Below, in pieces: positions 39,627 through 48,372 of a DNA stretch of 64,000 nucleotides. The stretch comes from Gemmatimonadota bacterium (lineage in GTDB: Bacteria; Gemmatimonadota; Gemmatimonadetes; Gemmatimonadales; GWC2-71-9), in assembly GCA_009692115.1 (NCBI GenBank), contig SHZU01000005.1, positions 124,001 to 188,000 of the forward strand. The letters run 5' to 3'. Position 1 is the stretch's first letter. Each line of letters opens with the position of its first letter. Position numbers and translations under genes: made by a program. The notes beneath the pieces were generated by a model. That model ran no database searches. It saw nothing but the letters and a program-made list of their open reading frames with translations, and had not been told where the DNA came from.

Positions 39627-41150
39627 ATGGGTTCATGCCGTGCCGCCTTCGCGGCGGTTGTCCTGTTGTCTGCGTGTCAAACGGCCTCAGGGCCGAGCGG
39701 CACGATGATCATCAACGTGCGGATTGTCGACGGAACGGGGTCCCCCGCCGCGTCCGGTGCGGTCCGGATCGTGGGCGACACAATCGTGGCGGTTGGCGCG
39801 GTCACGCCGGCCCCGGGCGATTCGGTTATCGATGGCCAAGGCATGGTGCTCGCACCCGGGTTCATCGATACCCACAGTCATCATGATTGGGGTCTGCTGA
39901 AGACGCCCGATGCCTTGGGGGCGGTAAGCCAGGGTATCACGACCATTGTGGCCGGTAACGACGGCGGTCATCCAATGCCCCTCGCTGCAACCTTCGACAC
40001 CCTGGTCAAGGCTGGTTCCTCGATCAACGTGGCGTTCTACGCCGGACATGGCAGCATTCGCTCCGCGGTCATGGGCGAGAACTTCAAGCGTCACGCCAGC
40101 TCCACGGAAGTCGATTCAATGGCGGTGCTGCTCGGGCAGGAACTCGACGCCGGCGCCCTCGGCTTGTCGAGCGGGCTTGAGTACGACCCCGGCATCAACT
40201 CGGACCGGGCCGAGGTGCTGACGCTTGCCAAGGTTGCCGCCAGAGCAGGCGGACGATACATCAGCCATATCCGGAGCGAGGATCGGTGGTTCTGGGACGC
40301 CATCGATGAGATCATCACGATCGGCCGGGATGCCAAACTCCCGGTGCAAATCAGCCATATGAAGCTGGCCATGGTCCCACTCTGGGGAAAAACCGACAGC
40401 TTGTTCGGGCTCTTGGACGCCGCCCGGGCCAGCGGCATCGACATTACGGCCGACGTGTATCCGTACACCTATTGGCAGTCCACCCTGCAGGTTCTCTTTC
40501 CGAAGCGGGATTTCGCGAACCGGGCCGAGGCCAACAAGATTCTCAAGGAAATCTCGACGCCCGAGGGGCTCTTGATCGGCGACTTCGAAGCCAATCCGGC
40601 CTACAAAGGCAAGACGGTGGCTGAGATCTCGAAACTCCGGAACGAAGATCCGGCGCACACGTTGATGGGCCTGATTCGGGAAGCCATGGTCTGGGAAAAG
40701 GCTCACCCGGGTCAAGGCGGCGAGAGCGTCGTGGCCACCAGCATGGATGAAGGCGACATCGGCAAGCTCTTGGCGTGGGACCATACCAATGTGTGTTCCG
40801 ATGGCGCGCTCGACGGCGCCCATCCGCGGGGATTCGGCGCCTTTCCGCGGGTGTTAGGCAAGTACGTTCGGGAGCAAAAGGTCATGCCGCTCGAAGTGGC
40901 GGTCAAGAAGATGACCAGTCTGGCGGCGGCGCATGTTGGGCTCACACGCCGGGGAACGATTGCGCCCGGCCAGTTTGCCGACTTGGTTCTGTTCGACCCG
41001 GCCACGGTCGGCGACCGGGCCACGCCGGCCGAGCCGCACCTGGTGTCGACCGGCATCGCCCGAGTCTGGATCAACGGCCTTCCGGTCTGGCAGGACGGCA
41101 AGACGGTGGCGAGCCGGGCCGGACGAATGCTCAAACGACAGGCCCAATGA
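39627..41150 (+). CDS. N-acyl-D-amino-acid deacylase-like amidohydrolase (lipoprotein), copy 2
   Basis: About 507 residues from ATG 39627. A lipobox ('LLSACQ') shows a lipid-anchored periplasmic protein. The amidohydrolase frame has 'PGFIDTHSHHDW' with intact HxH, 'YISHIRSE', 'VQISHMKLA', and 'DGALDGAHPRGFGAF', the standard D-aminoacylase set, and ends with 'ADLVLFDPATV'. It would hydrolyse N-acyl-D-amino acids or D-amino-acid-containing peptides from cell-wall debris. Its stop overlaps the start of a PLP dehydratase gene (ATGA), repeating the pairing at 18.7-21.3 kb in the opposite order. Confidence 0.9.
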   Translation: MGSCRAAFAAVVLLSACQTASGPSGTMIINVRIVDGTGSPAASGAVRIVGDTIVAVGAVTPAPGDSVIDGQGMVLAPGFIDTHSHHDWGLLKTPDALGAVSQGITTIVAGNDGGHPMPLAATFDTLVKAGSSINVAFYAGHGSIRSAVMGENFKRHASSTEVDSMAVLLGQELDAGALGLSSGLEYDPGINSDRAEVLTLAKVAARAGGRYISHIRSEDRWFWDAIDEIITIGRDAKLPVQISHMKLAMVPLWGKTDSLFGLLDAARASGIDITADVYPYTYWQSTLQVLFPKRDFANRAEANKILKEISTPEGLLIGDFEANPAYKGKTVAEISKLRNEDPAHTLMGLIREAMVWEKAHPGQGGESVVATSMDEGDIGKLLAWDHTNVCSDGALDGAHPRGFGAFPRVLGKYVREQKVMPLEVAVKKMTSLAAAHVGLTRRGTIAPGQFADLVLFDPATVGDRATPAEPHLVSTGIARVWINGLPVWQDGKTVASRAGRMLKRQAQ

Positions 41151-42118
41151 ACCTCGTCGATCGGATCGAGGCCGCCGAGTCGCGGATCCGGGCTCAGGTT
41201 CGGGAAACGCCGCTGGTGCTGTGTCCGAGTCTCTCGGCGGAGACCGGTGGGCGGGTATTCCTGAAACTCGAGAATCAGCAGCTCACCGGTTCGTTCAAAG
41301 TGCGTGGTGCGCTCAACAAGATGTTGTCGCTCTCGGCTGACGAGCGGGCCCGGGGTGTGGTCACGGCGTCGAGCGGCAACCACGGCGTGGCGGTCGCGTA
41401 TGCCGGGAAGTTGGCGGGCGTGGTGCCGATGGTATACCTGGCGGACAACGCCGCGCCGTCCAAGGTGGCCAAGATTCTGAAGTTGGGCGCCCGGATCGAG
41501 ATCTTCGGCAATGACTCCGGGTTGTCGGAGGTCGAGGCCCGGCGGGTCAGTGAACGAACCGGTCAGGTCTACCTGTCACCCTACAACGACTGGGACGTCG
41601 TGGCGGGGCAGGGCACCATCGGCATCGAGTTGCTCCGGCAGTGCCCCTCGCTCAGCGCGGTGGTCGTGTCGGTCGGGGGTGGTGGGTTGATCGGTGGTAT
41701 CGCGACGTGGCTCAAAGCCCATCGTCCCGAATTCTTGGTCCTCGGCTCATCGCCGAAGAACTCATGCGTCATGGCCGAGTCGGTGGCTCGAGGCGAGATT
41801 CTTGACTTGCCCTCGCTCCCGACCTTATCGGACGGAACCGCGGGAGGCGTCGAGGCCGGTGCCTTGACGTTTGACCTCTGCCGTGACTTGGTGGATCAGT
41901 ACGATCTGCCCGAGGAATCGGACATCGTGGCAGCCCTCCGGCTCTTGTTCGAGGAGGAGCGTCTGGTGGTGGAGGGGGCGGCGGCCGTGGCGGTGGCTAC
42001 CTTGCGACGACATCCCGACCGAGTGGCCGGTCGAGATGTCGCCGTGGTCCTCTGCGGCGGTAACATTGGTGCTGAGGTGTGGTGCCGGGCGGTCACGCCG
42101 GGGGAATCCGGAGCGTGA
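41147..42118 (+). CDS. PLP-dependent threonine/serine dehydratase family protein, copy 2
   Basis: 323 residues from ATG 41147. Fold-type II PLP enzyme: lysine in 'GSFKVRGA', 'SSGNHGVAVA' and glycine loop 'GGGGLIGG'. No ACT domain. Coupled by ATGA to the D-aminoacylase-like gene, so it probably deaminates or racemises the amino acid released by it. Its 3' end overlaps by 26 bases the end of a convergent lipoprotein gene. Confidence 0.87.
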   Translation: MNLVDRIEAAESRIRAQVRETPLVLCPSLSAETGGRVFLKLENQQLTGSFKVRGALNKMLSLSADERARGVVTASSGNHGVAVAYAGKLAGVVPMVYLADNAAPSKVAKILKLGARIEIFGNDSGLSEVEARRVSERTGQVYLSPYNDWDVVAGQGTIGIELLRQCPSLSAVVVSVGGGGLIGGIATWLKAHRPEFLVLGSSPKNSCVMAESVARGEILDLPSLPTLSDGTAGGVEAGALTFDLCRDLVDQYDLPEESDIVAALRLLFEEERLVVEGAAAVAVATLRRHPDRVAGRDVAVVLCGGNIGAEVWCRAVTPGESGA

Positions 42119-42446
42119 CTTGGTCGCCGGGGCTCACCATGATCTCATCGGACACCGGGGCCCGGGCGCTCCCGATCGGATCGGCTTGAAACCGAATCGA
42201 CGTCAGGCTCCGAACCAAGTACTTCGGCAACGTGAACTTGGCCTGGCTGTTCCCGCCGGCCAAACCGAGCCGCACCCGTCGTCCACCTTCGAGCACGTAG
42301 ATCGTCATGTCGGGGAACGACTGGTTGTCCACGATGAGGAGCGTCGGCGCGTTGGGGTCAACGTCGGTTTCAACCCGGTTGCGGTTGCACCCTGTCGTTC
42401 CGAGGGTGGTGATGGCGACCAACGCCAGCGATAACGTCATGTTCAT
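42093..42446 (-). CDS. Small lipoprotein
   Basis: 117 residues from ATG 42446 with ribosome site GGGAGG five bases upstream. Signal peptide with lipobox 'LGTTGC' near residue 20, then a compact beta-rich domain ('LLIVDNQSFPDMTIYVLEG'). No family recognised with certainty. It is probably anchored in a membrane and exposed to the periplasm. The gene converges with the PLP dehydratase copy 2 and overlaps its end. Confidence 0.75.
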   Translation of the reverse strand: MNMTLSLALVAITTLGTTGCNRNRVETDVDPNAPTLLIVDNQSFPDMTIYVLEGGRRVRLGLAGGNSQAKFTLPKYLVRSLTSIRFQADPIGSARAPVSDEIMVSPGDQVTLRIPPA

Positions 42447-42549
42447 ACGGCCTCCCATGTCCTTCGCGTCTCCGGCCCAACCGTAGTGCGCACCCCACCG
42501 ACACCGGATCGGGCCCGCTCCCCTGATCGGCGTTCTTTTCACGAGGTGA

Positions 42550-43533
42550 ATGGTGACTGAAGCACCCCCGACTCTGCAAGTGATCGCCGCGGCCGCGGCC
42601 CGGATGGCGCCGTACATCCGGGAAACCCCGGTGTGGGATTGGCAGGACGACCTGGTGTCGGCGACGCTCAAACTCGAGCTGTTCCAGCATTCGGGAACCT
42701 TCAAGGCCCGGGGCGCGATCAACAACGTGTTGTCCCTCACGGACGACCAGCGGAGGCGCGGGGTGACGGCGGTCAGCGCGGGGAATCATGCCGCCGCGGT
42801 GGCCTATGCGGCCCACACGCTGGGTACCACCGCGAAGGTCGTGATGCCGAAGACCGCGAGCCCCGCCCGGATCGCGATCTGCCGCCGGCTCGGTGCCGAA
42901 ATCGTGCTGGCCGCCGACGTTCATGAGGCGTTTGTGCTGGTCAAGGAGGTCGAATCAGCGGAGGGTCGGACCTTCGTCCACCCCTTCGAGGGACCGACCA
43001 CCGCCACCGGTACCGCCACGGTCGGACTCGAGTTCCTCCGGCAGGCCGATGATCTCGAGGCGATCGTGATTCCGATCGGCGGCGGCGGATTGATCGGGGG
43101 CATGGCCGCCGCAATCAAACAAATCCGGCCTGACTGCCTCGTGTACGGGGTCGAACCGTCCGGCAATGATGTGATCAAACGAAGCGTGGCCTCAGGCGTT
43201 CCAGAAACTAGCCCGAACCCGAATAGCATTGCCGACAGCCTGAGCCCGCCGTTCGCGTTGCCGTATAGTCTGAGCCTGGTACAGCGGTTTGTCGACGACA
43301 TCGTGTTGGTGAGCGACGACGATCTGACGGAAGCCATGTACCTGCTGTTTGAACGAATGAAACTCGCGGTGGAGCCGGCCGGCGCCGCCACGACGGCCGC
43401 CGCCCTGGGTCCGCTCCGGGAGCGCCTTCGCGGGAAGCGAACCGGCCTGCTGATCTGTGGCGCGAATATCGACGCCACCCGCTTCGCCGAGTACCTGCAG
43501 CGGGGCGCGGCTCGATGGAGCACCCGGGAGTAG
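42550..43533 (+). CDS. PLP-dependent threonine/serine dehydratase family protein, copy 3
   Basis: 327 residues. Lysine in 'SGTFKARGA', 'SAGNHAAAVA', and glycine loop 'GGGGLIGG'. Roughly as far from copy 1 and copy 2 as those are from each other, so this is an old paralogue. Reaction could be Thr/Ser deamination or hydroxyaspartate/serine racemisation. The following small membrane protein starts within 25 bases. Confidence 0.87.
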   Translation: MVTEAPPTLQVIAAAAARMAPYIRETPVWDWQDDLVSATLKLELFQHSGTFKARGAINNVLSLTDDQRRRGVTAVSAGNHAAAVAYAAHTLGTTAKVVMPKTASPARIAICRRLGAEIVLAADVHEAFVLVKEVESAEGRTFVHPFEGPTTATGTATVGLEFLRQADDLEAIVIPIGGGGLIGGMAAAIKQIRPDCLVYGVEPSGNDVIKRSVASGVPETSPNPNSIADSLSPPFALPYSLSLVQRFVDDIVLVSDDDLTEAMYLLFERMKLAVEPAGAATTAAALGPLRERLRGKRTGLLICGANIDATRFAEYLQRGAARWSTRE

Positions 43534-43555
43534 GGGTGGTGACGACGTGATCGTC

Positions 43556-43720
43556 ATGGTCCTATACCTGGTGTTGGTCGGGGGACTCTTGGTGCTGCTG
43601 ATGGCGTCGCTCAGTGCGCTCCGGGAGGCCATTCGACAGCGGGCCCGTTGGCAGGGCATCGGGCTGGCGATTGGCCTCGCGCTCGCGTCCCTGCTTGGTA
43701 TTTGGGCTATCCTCATTTGA
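43556..43720 (+). CDS. Small two-helix membrane protein (54 residues)
   Basis: From ATG 43556 (GTG 43547 also possible). Two hydrophobic helices (about 2-18 and 32-52) flank a short basic loop 'REAIRQRARWQ'. No known family recognised. It sits between the dehydratase and a GNAT acetyltransferase on the same strand with small gaps, so it is probably in the same transcript. Confidence 0.55.
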   Translation: MVLYLVLVGGLLVLLMASLSALREAIRQRARWQGIGLAIGLALASLLGIWAILI

Positions 43721-43733
43721 AGCAGGGTCAGTG

Positions 43734-44195
43734 ATGAGCGCATCAGCGGTAGTCCGCCAGGCCACGCCCGATGATCTCGAGCCGGTGGCGCACCTGTTCG
43801 ACCAGTACCGGCAGTTCTACCGCCGAACCTCCGATCTGGCCGCGGCCCGCGCGTTCATCGAGAGCCGGCTCCAGAACGGCGACTCGATCATCTTCGTGAT
43901 CCAGGCCGAACCGGCCGGAGCCCTCGTCGGATTTACCCAACTCTATCCGCTGTTCGCCTCGCTTTCGATTGGCCGGGCCTTCGTTCTGAACGACCTCTTC
44001 GTCAGTCCGGTGGCCCGGGGGTTGGGCCTGGGCCGCCATCTCTTGGAACGGGCCGCCGAGTATGGCCGGGATACCGGCGCCCGCTATCTCGAGCTGTCGA
44101 CCGAGACCACCAACGCGGCAGCTCAGCGACTGTATGAAAAACTGGGTTGGGTCCGCGAAACCTCGTTCTACCACTATTCGTTGGACCTGGGGTGA
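43734..44195 (+). CDS. GNAT family N-acetyltransferase
   Basis: 153 residues. Acetyl-CoA-binding signature 'ARGLGLGRHLLERA' (motif A, R/Q-x-x-G-x-G/A), the preceding strand 'FVLNDLFVSPVA', and motif B 'NAAAQRLYEKLGW' are complete. It acetylates a small molecule or protein N-terminus; the substrate is unclear. Its stop overlaps the GTG start of the methyltransferase gene by two bases. Confidence 0.9.
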   Translation: MSASAVVRQATPDDLEPVAHLFDQYRQFYRRTSDLAAARAFIESRLQNGDSIIFVIQAEPAGALVGFTQLYPLFASLSIGRAFVLNDLFVSPVARGLGLGRHLLERAAEYGRDTGARYLELSTETTNAAAQRLYEKLGWVRETSFYHYSLDLG

Positions 44196-44947
44196 CCGGT
44201 AACGCCTTTCAAGACCATTTCTCGGCCCGCGCCGCGGGGTACGCCCTGTTTCGGCCATCGTACCCCGCGGCGCTGTTCCGGTGGTTGGCCGACTCGTGCC
44301 CCGCTCGCTCGGTGGCCTGGGACTGTGGCACGGGCAGCGGGCAGGCCGCCCTCGGCCTGGCTCCCTACTTTGACCGGATCGTGGCCACCGACGCGAGTGC
44401 CTCGCAACTCGAGCACGCCAAGGCGGCACCAAACGTCGAGTATCGAGTGGCGCCGGCCGAGTCGTCAGGCCTCGACGACCGGAGCGTCGATCTCGTGAGT
44501 GTGGCCCAGGCGCTCCATTGGTTCGACCGCCCCCGATTCTTCGCGGAAGTGGGACGGGTGCTTCGCCCAGGCGGCTTGCTGGCGTGCTGGATGTACAACG
44601 TCATGGCGGTGAGCGAGGCGGTCGACCGGGTGGTGGCCCACCTCTATACTGATGTCGTCGGCCCCTTTTGGCCCGGCGACCGTGTCCTGATCGACCAAGA
44701 CTATCGGAGCCTCATGATACCCTTCGCGGAATTCGAACCGCCGAGTTTCCAAATGGCGGAGCAATGGTCGTTCGAGCACGTGGTCGGCTACCTTCGGACG
44801 TGGTCCGCCGTGACCCGGTATCGCCAAGCGAAGGGCCACGACCCGGTCGGCTTGATTGAAGCCGACTTGCTGGCGGCCTGGGGCGATCCCGCCCAGATCC
44901 GGCCGATTCGCTTTCCGTTGACGCTCCGGGTTGCCCGGCCCGCGTAA
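44192..44947 (+). CDS. SAM-dependent methyltransferase (class I)
   Basis: 251 residues from GTG 44192. Rossmann methyltransferase: motif I 'AWDCGTGSGQAAL', motif II/Asp 'IVATDASASQL', and 'SVAQALHWFD', then 'VLRPGGLLA'. This is the UbiE/Methyltransf_11 group, whose close relatives include trans-aconitate-type and phospholipid-type enzymes; substrate unknown. Coupled to the GNAT gene (GTGA). Confidence 0.88.
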   Translation: MTGNAFQDHFSARAAGYALFRPSYPAALFRWLADSCPARSVAWDCGTGSGQAALGLAPYFDRIVATDASASQLEHAKAAPNVEYRVAPAESSGLDDRSVDLVSVAQALHWFDRPRFFAEVGRVLRPGGLLACWMYNVMAVSEAVDRVVAHLYTDVVGPFWPGDRVLIDQDYRSLMIPFAEFEPPSFQMAEQWSFEHVVGYLRTWSAVTRYRQAKGHDPVGLIEADLLAAWGDPAQIRPIRFPLTLRVARPA

Positions 44948-44983
44948 CCCGGTTGCCGTTCTCGCCCACTCATTGAGGCTGTC

Positions 44984-46345
44984 ATGTTGCTAACCGCCGT
45001 CCTTGCGCTATGCACTGGTCCGAGTCCGATGGCCGTACCACCGCAGCCCCCGCGCCGGTTCGCGTTCGTCAACGTTTCGGTGGTGCCGATGGACCGAGAC
45101 TGGGTCCTGTCGGGGCAGACCGTCGTCGTCGAGGGCGACCGGATTACGGCGGTCGGCGCGACCGGCTCGGTGGCCGTTCCCGCCGATGCGGTCCGGATCG
45201 AGGGCCGCGGCAAGTTTCTGATCCCGGGTCTCGCGGAAATGCATGCGCACATCCCCCCTGGGCGACAGGTGGCCGACTCGACGATCGAGCGGGTGCTGGC
45301 GTTGTTTGCGCTGAACGGTGTCACCACCGTCCGCGGCATGCTAGGCGACCCGCGCCATCTGCCGCTTCGCGATCGGGCGGCCCGGGGCGAGTTGCTGAGT
45401 CCGACGATCTATTCATCGAGTCCGTCGGTCAACGGCAACACGATGCGGACCCCGGCCGCCGCCGCCGACTCCGTGACGACGTACCGGCTGGCAGGCTACG
45501 ACTTCCTCAAGATTCATCCGGGGCTCTCGCGGGAGGTCTTCGACACGATCGCGGCCACGGCTACACGGGTCGGGATTCGGTTTGCCGGCCATGTGCCCCT
45601 CGAGGTCGGGATCGAGCGGGCGATCGAGGCCGGCTACTGGTCGGTGGATCACTTCGACGGCGTGATGGAAGGGCTAGTGCCGGCTACCCGGCCTTTTACC
45701 ACGGCGGAGGATGGTTTCTTTGGGCTTGGCTTGATTGACCGGGCCGACGAACGACGAATTCCCGTCTTGGCCGTCAAAGCCAAGGCAGCCGGGGTGTGGG
45801 TCGTGCCGACCGAAACCCTGATGCGGCATATCGTCGGCAACTACACGGTCGATGAAATGCGGGCCTGGCCGGAACTCAAGTACATGACGGCTGCTGAAGT
45901 GGCGGGCTGGGTTCGGACCACCGCGGCGATGCGAGGTGATACGACGGTGTCGGCCGCATCCAAAGCCCGCTACCTCGCGTTCCGAAACAAGTTGATCAAG
46001 GAATTCCACCGGGCCGGCGTCGGTTTCCTGCTCGGGTCCGACGCACCGCAGGTGTGGAATGTGCCTGGCTTCTCGTTGCGCCGAGAGCTCCGCTATCTGG
46101 TCGATGCCGGTCTGACGCCGTTCCAAGCGCTCGAATCCGGCACCCGGAATGTGGCCGTCTACTTCGGAACCGAGGCGGCGACCGGTACGATCGCGGCCGG
46201 GAAACGAGCGGACCTGGTCCTGCTCGACGGGAATCCGCTCCAGGACATTGCCAATGTCGGCCGCCAGAGCGGGGTCATGGTCCGGGGCCGGTGGCTCGAC
46301 CAGGCCGAGATCGCCCGCCGCCTCAAGGCGATCGAAGTCAGGTAG
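44984..46345 (+). CDS. Secreted amidohydrolase family protein
   Basis: 453 residues, N-terminal hydrophobic segment followed by the amidohydrolase fold: 'AEMHAHIPPG' (HxH), the carboxylated Lys region 'DFLKIHPG', His in 'FAGHVPLEV' and 'SVDHFDG', and Asp in 'LLGSDAP'. The layout matches imidazolonepropionase-like/prolidase-like amidohydrolases common in this organism group. It is probably a periplasmic dipeptidase or lactonase. It converges with the M28 peptidase gene (one base apart). Confidence 0.88.
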   Translation: MLLTAVLALCTGPSPMAVPPQPPRRFAFVNVSVVPMDRDWVLSGQTVVVEGDRITAVGATGSVAVPADAVRIEGRGKFLIPGLAEMHAHIPPGRQVADSTIERVLALFALNGVTTVRGMLGDPRHLPLRDRAARGELLSPTIYSSSPSVNGNTMRTPAAAADSVTTYRLAGYDFLKIHPGLSREVFDTIAATATRVGIRFAGHVPLEVGIERAIEAGYWSVDHFDGVMEGLVPATRPFTTAEDGFFGLGLIDRADERRIPVLAVKAKAAGVWVVPTETLMRHIVGNYTVDEMRAWPELKYMTAAEVAGWVRTTAAMRGDTTVSAASKARYLAFRNKLIKEFHRAGVGFLLGSDAPQVWNVPGFSLRRELRYLVDAGLTPFQALESGTRNVAVYFGTEAATGTIAAGKRADLVLLDGNPLQDIANVGRQSGVMVRGRWLDQAEIARRLKAIEVR

Positions 46346-46346
46346 C

Positions 46347-47717
46347 CTAGCGGGGCAGGCGTTCCTCGAGGTCGGCCACGACGAAGGCCATGACGGCCAT
46401 GGCGGCGACGTTCATGGCCACTTCGCGCGGGTCGAGTTTGTCGACGTTGTCGGCTTCGGTGTGGTGATACCAGAAGTACTTGGTCTCATCCACATTGTGA
46501 CCCATGCCGGGAACACCTAACGCCATGATCGGGCCGATGTCGGCCCCGCCGCCGGCGGGTCCGATTGAATCGGCGCCGACCCGCTTCAGCAAGGGCGACA
46601 TCCGCTTGAGGATGGCCCGGGCCGCCTCCGAGCCGGTAAACCCGAACCCGGTGGGCCGGAACACTCCGCCGTCCGACTCGATGGCCAGAATGTGATTGGC
46701 CAATTCGCTCTGGTGGGCATCCCGGTACCCGGCGCCCCCGCGGCCGCCATTTTCTTCATTGGTCCAGCCCACCACCCGGATCGTCCGCCGGGGCCGAAGT
46801 CCGAGCTGTTTCATGAGCCGGATGGCTTCCCACGCAATGACCACCCCGCCGATGTCATCCATGGCCCCGGTTCCGACGTCCCAGGAGTCGGTGTGGCCGC
46901 CCATCACAATGATCTCGTCCGGCTTTTCAGACCCGCGAATTTCGCCGATCACGTTCTTGGATGGTGAATCCGGCAGGATGGCGGCGGCCATCTCCACTTT
47001 GACCACGACCTTCTCGCCCCGGTTCCTGATCCGGTGAATCATCGACGCGTCTTCCGCCGTGATGGCGAAGTGCGGGATCTTGGTGACCGCGGCGTCGTAC
47101 CGCATGCCGCCGGTGTGGGGCGTCCGCATCCCGAACGGTCCCACCGAGCGAATCATGCTGGCAACCGCGCCGGCCTTGGCCGCCTCGACCGCGCCGCCGC
47201 CGCGGTACTGCACGGTGGCGCCGTAATTGGTGAACAGCACATCGAACAACACGATCTTTCCCCGGGCCTCGGCGGCTCGGGCTTTCAGGTCGTCGAAACT
47301 GGTGACGACCATGACCTCCGCCGTGATCCCGCCGGCCGGAGTGCCAATGCTCCCGCCGAGCCCGAGCATCGGGAGCTGACCGAAGCGGGGCTGCAGCATG
47401 GCCGCGCTTTCCCGGCCTCGGACCCAGCGGGGCACCATGACCGGTTCGCCCCGGACATTTTCGAGTCCATCCGCCTTCATCCGCTCGAGGATCCAGTCGT
47501 GGGCCTGTTCCAGGGCCGCCGAGCCGGAGATCCGGTGGCCGAACCGGTCGGCCAGCTCGGCGATCTTATGCCAGGCGGCGCTATCGGCGAGGGCGGCCGA
47601 GGTCAGCCGGTCGGCGACGGCCTGATAGCGGGTGACGATCGGGTCGGGTTGGGCGTCCGCCGCGATCAGGGAGAACGAGAAGAGAGCCAGGACGGCAAGG
47701 CGGATCGACGGCGACAT
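46347..47717 (-). CDS. M28 family metallopeptidase (carboxypeptidase Q-like)
   Basis: 456 residues with signal peptide ('LFSFSLIAADAQ'). A PA domain inserts at about 115-240, followed by the zinc peptidase: 'GGHTDSWDVGTG' (His-x-Asp), 'MDDIGG', catalytic Glu in 'NEENGG', 'ESDGG' and His in 'HHTEADN'. This set is characteristic of plasma glutamate carboxypeptidase/carboxypeptidase Q. It probably releases amino acids from dipeptides in the periplasm. The stop lies next to that of the amidohydrolase on the other strand. Confidence 0.92.
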   Translation of the reverse strand: MSPSIRLAVLALFSFSLIAADAQPDPIVTRYQAVADRLTSAALADSAAWHKIAELADRFGHRISGSAALEQAHDWILERMKADGLENVRGEPVMVPRWVRGRESAAMLQPRFGQLPMLGLGGSIGTPAGGITAEVMVVTSFDDLKARAAEARGKIVLFDVLFTNYGATVQYRGGGAVEAAKAGAVASMIRSVGPFGMRTPHTGGMRYDAAVTKIPHFAITAEDASMIHRIRNRGEKVVVKVEMAAAILPDSPSKNVIGEIRGSEKPDEIIVMGGHTDSWDVGTGAMDDIGGVVIAWEAIRLMKQLGLRPRRTIRVVGWTNEENGGRGGAGYRDAHQSELANHILAIESDGGVFRPTGFGFTGSEAARAILKRMSPLLKRVGADSIGPAGGGADIGPIMALGVPGMGHNVDETKYFWYHHTEADNVDKLDPREVAMNVAAMAVMAFVVADLEERLPR

Positions 47718-47810
47718 AGGCCCGTGGTCTGGTGGTTGAGGTTCGGAAGTCTAGCGCTGCCCGCCGGGCATCTCTAGTATCCGGCACCCCGTGGAACCGA
47801 GTGTGTTGGT

Positions 47811-48329
47811 ATGGTCACCGATCTGGCGTTGGCTCTTGCTCTCGCAATGGGACGTGGCGGTACTCCGATGGACCAACAGATCCCGATCTACCGGAACCAC
47901 AACTATCGGCAGCGGGTCGACACCTTGGGGGTCGAAGCCTTCGTCCCGTCCCCGGCCGGCCGGGTATGGGAGGTGTTGCCGGCGGTGCTCACGGATCTTG
48001 GCTTGGAGATCAACTTTCGGGAGCCCACCATCAAACGGATCGGCAGCTGCTACCAGAAACCCCGGGTCCGGCTCGGGACGGAAGCGTTGTCCACGTTCGT
48101 CGACTGCGGCGACAGCCGCGGCCTCCCGAACGCCGATCGGTACGAAATGGCGCTTACCGTTCTCGTCACGGTTGTTCCGACGTCTCCGACGACGACGAAG
48201 ATCTTCACCCTCTTGCTCGGCGTCGGCCTCGAATCCTCGGGTACTGCAAGCAGTAGAATCTGGGGCTTTTCCCGCGGGGTCCTCGAAGAACGAATTCGGA
48301 CCAGGCTGGAGCAGCAGACCCGAACCTGA
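47811..48329 (+). CDS. Hypothetical secreted protein
   Basis: 172 residues. The N-terminus 'LALALALAMGRGG' is only weakly hydrophobic, so export is uncertain. The body has a START/lipid-binding-like rhythm ('GRVWEVLPAVLTDLGLE') and two isolated Cys (near 80 and 98). I do not recognise a family. The frame is long and GC-typical and has its own start with no overlap, so it is probably real. Confidence 0.65.
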   Translation: MVTDLALALALAMGRGGTPMDQQIPIYRNHNYRQRVDTLGVEAFVPSPAGRVWEVLPAVLTDLGLEINFREPTIKRIGSCYQKPRVRLGTEALSTFVDCGDSRGLPNADRYEMALTVLVTVVPTSPTTTKIFTLLLGVGLESSGTASSRIWGFSRGVLEERIRTRLEQQTRT

Positions 48330-48372
48330 CCGGTGTTTGCAGAGAGCCGGGACTCGCGCTACTCTCTAGTGC

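Noticed and set aside
40775-41146. Upstream extension of the second PLP dehydratase
   Set aside because: It lies inside the D-aminoacylase gene in another frame; the ATG at 41147 in ATGA is a normal coupled start and matches the family's N-terminus.
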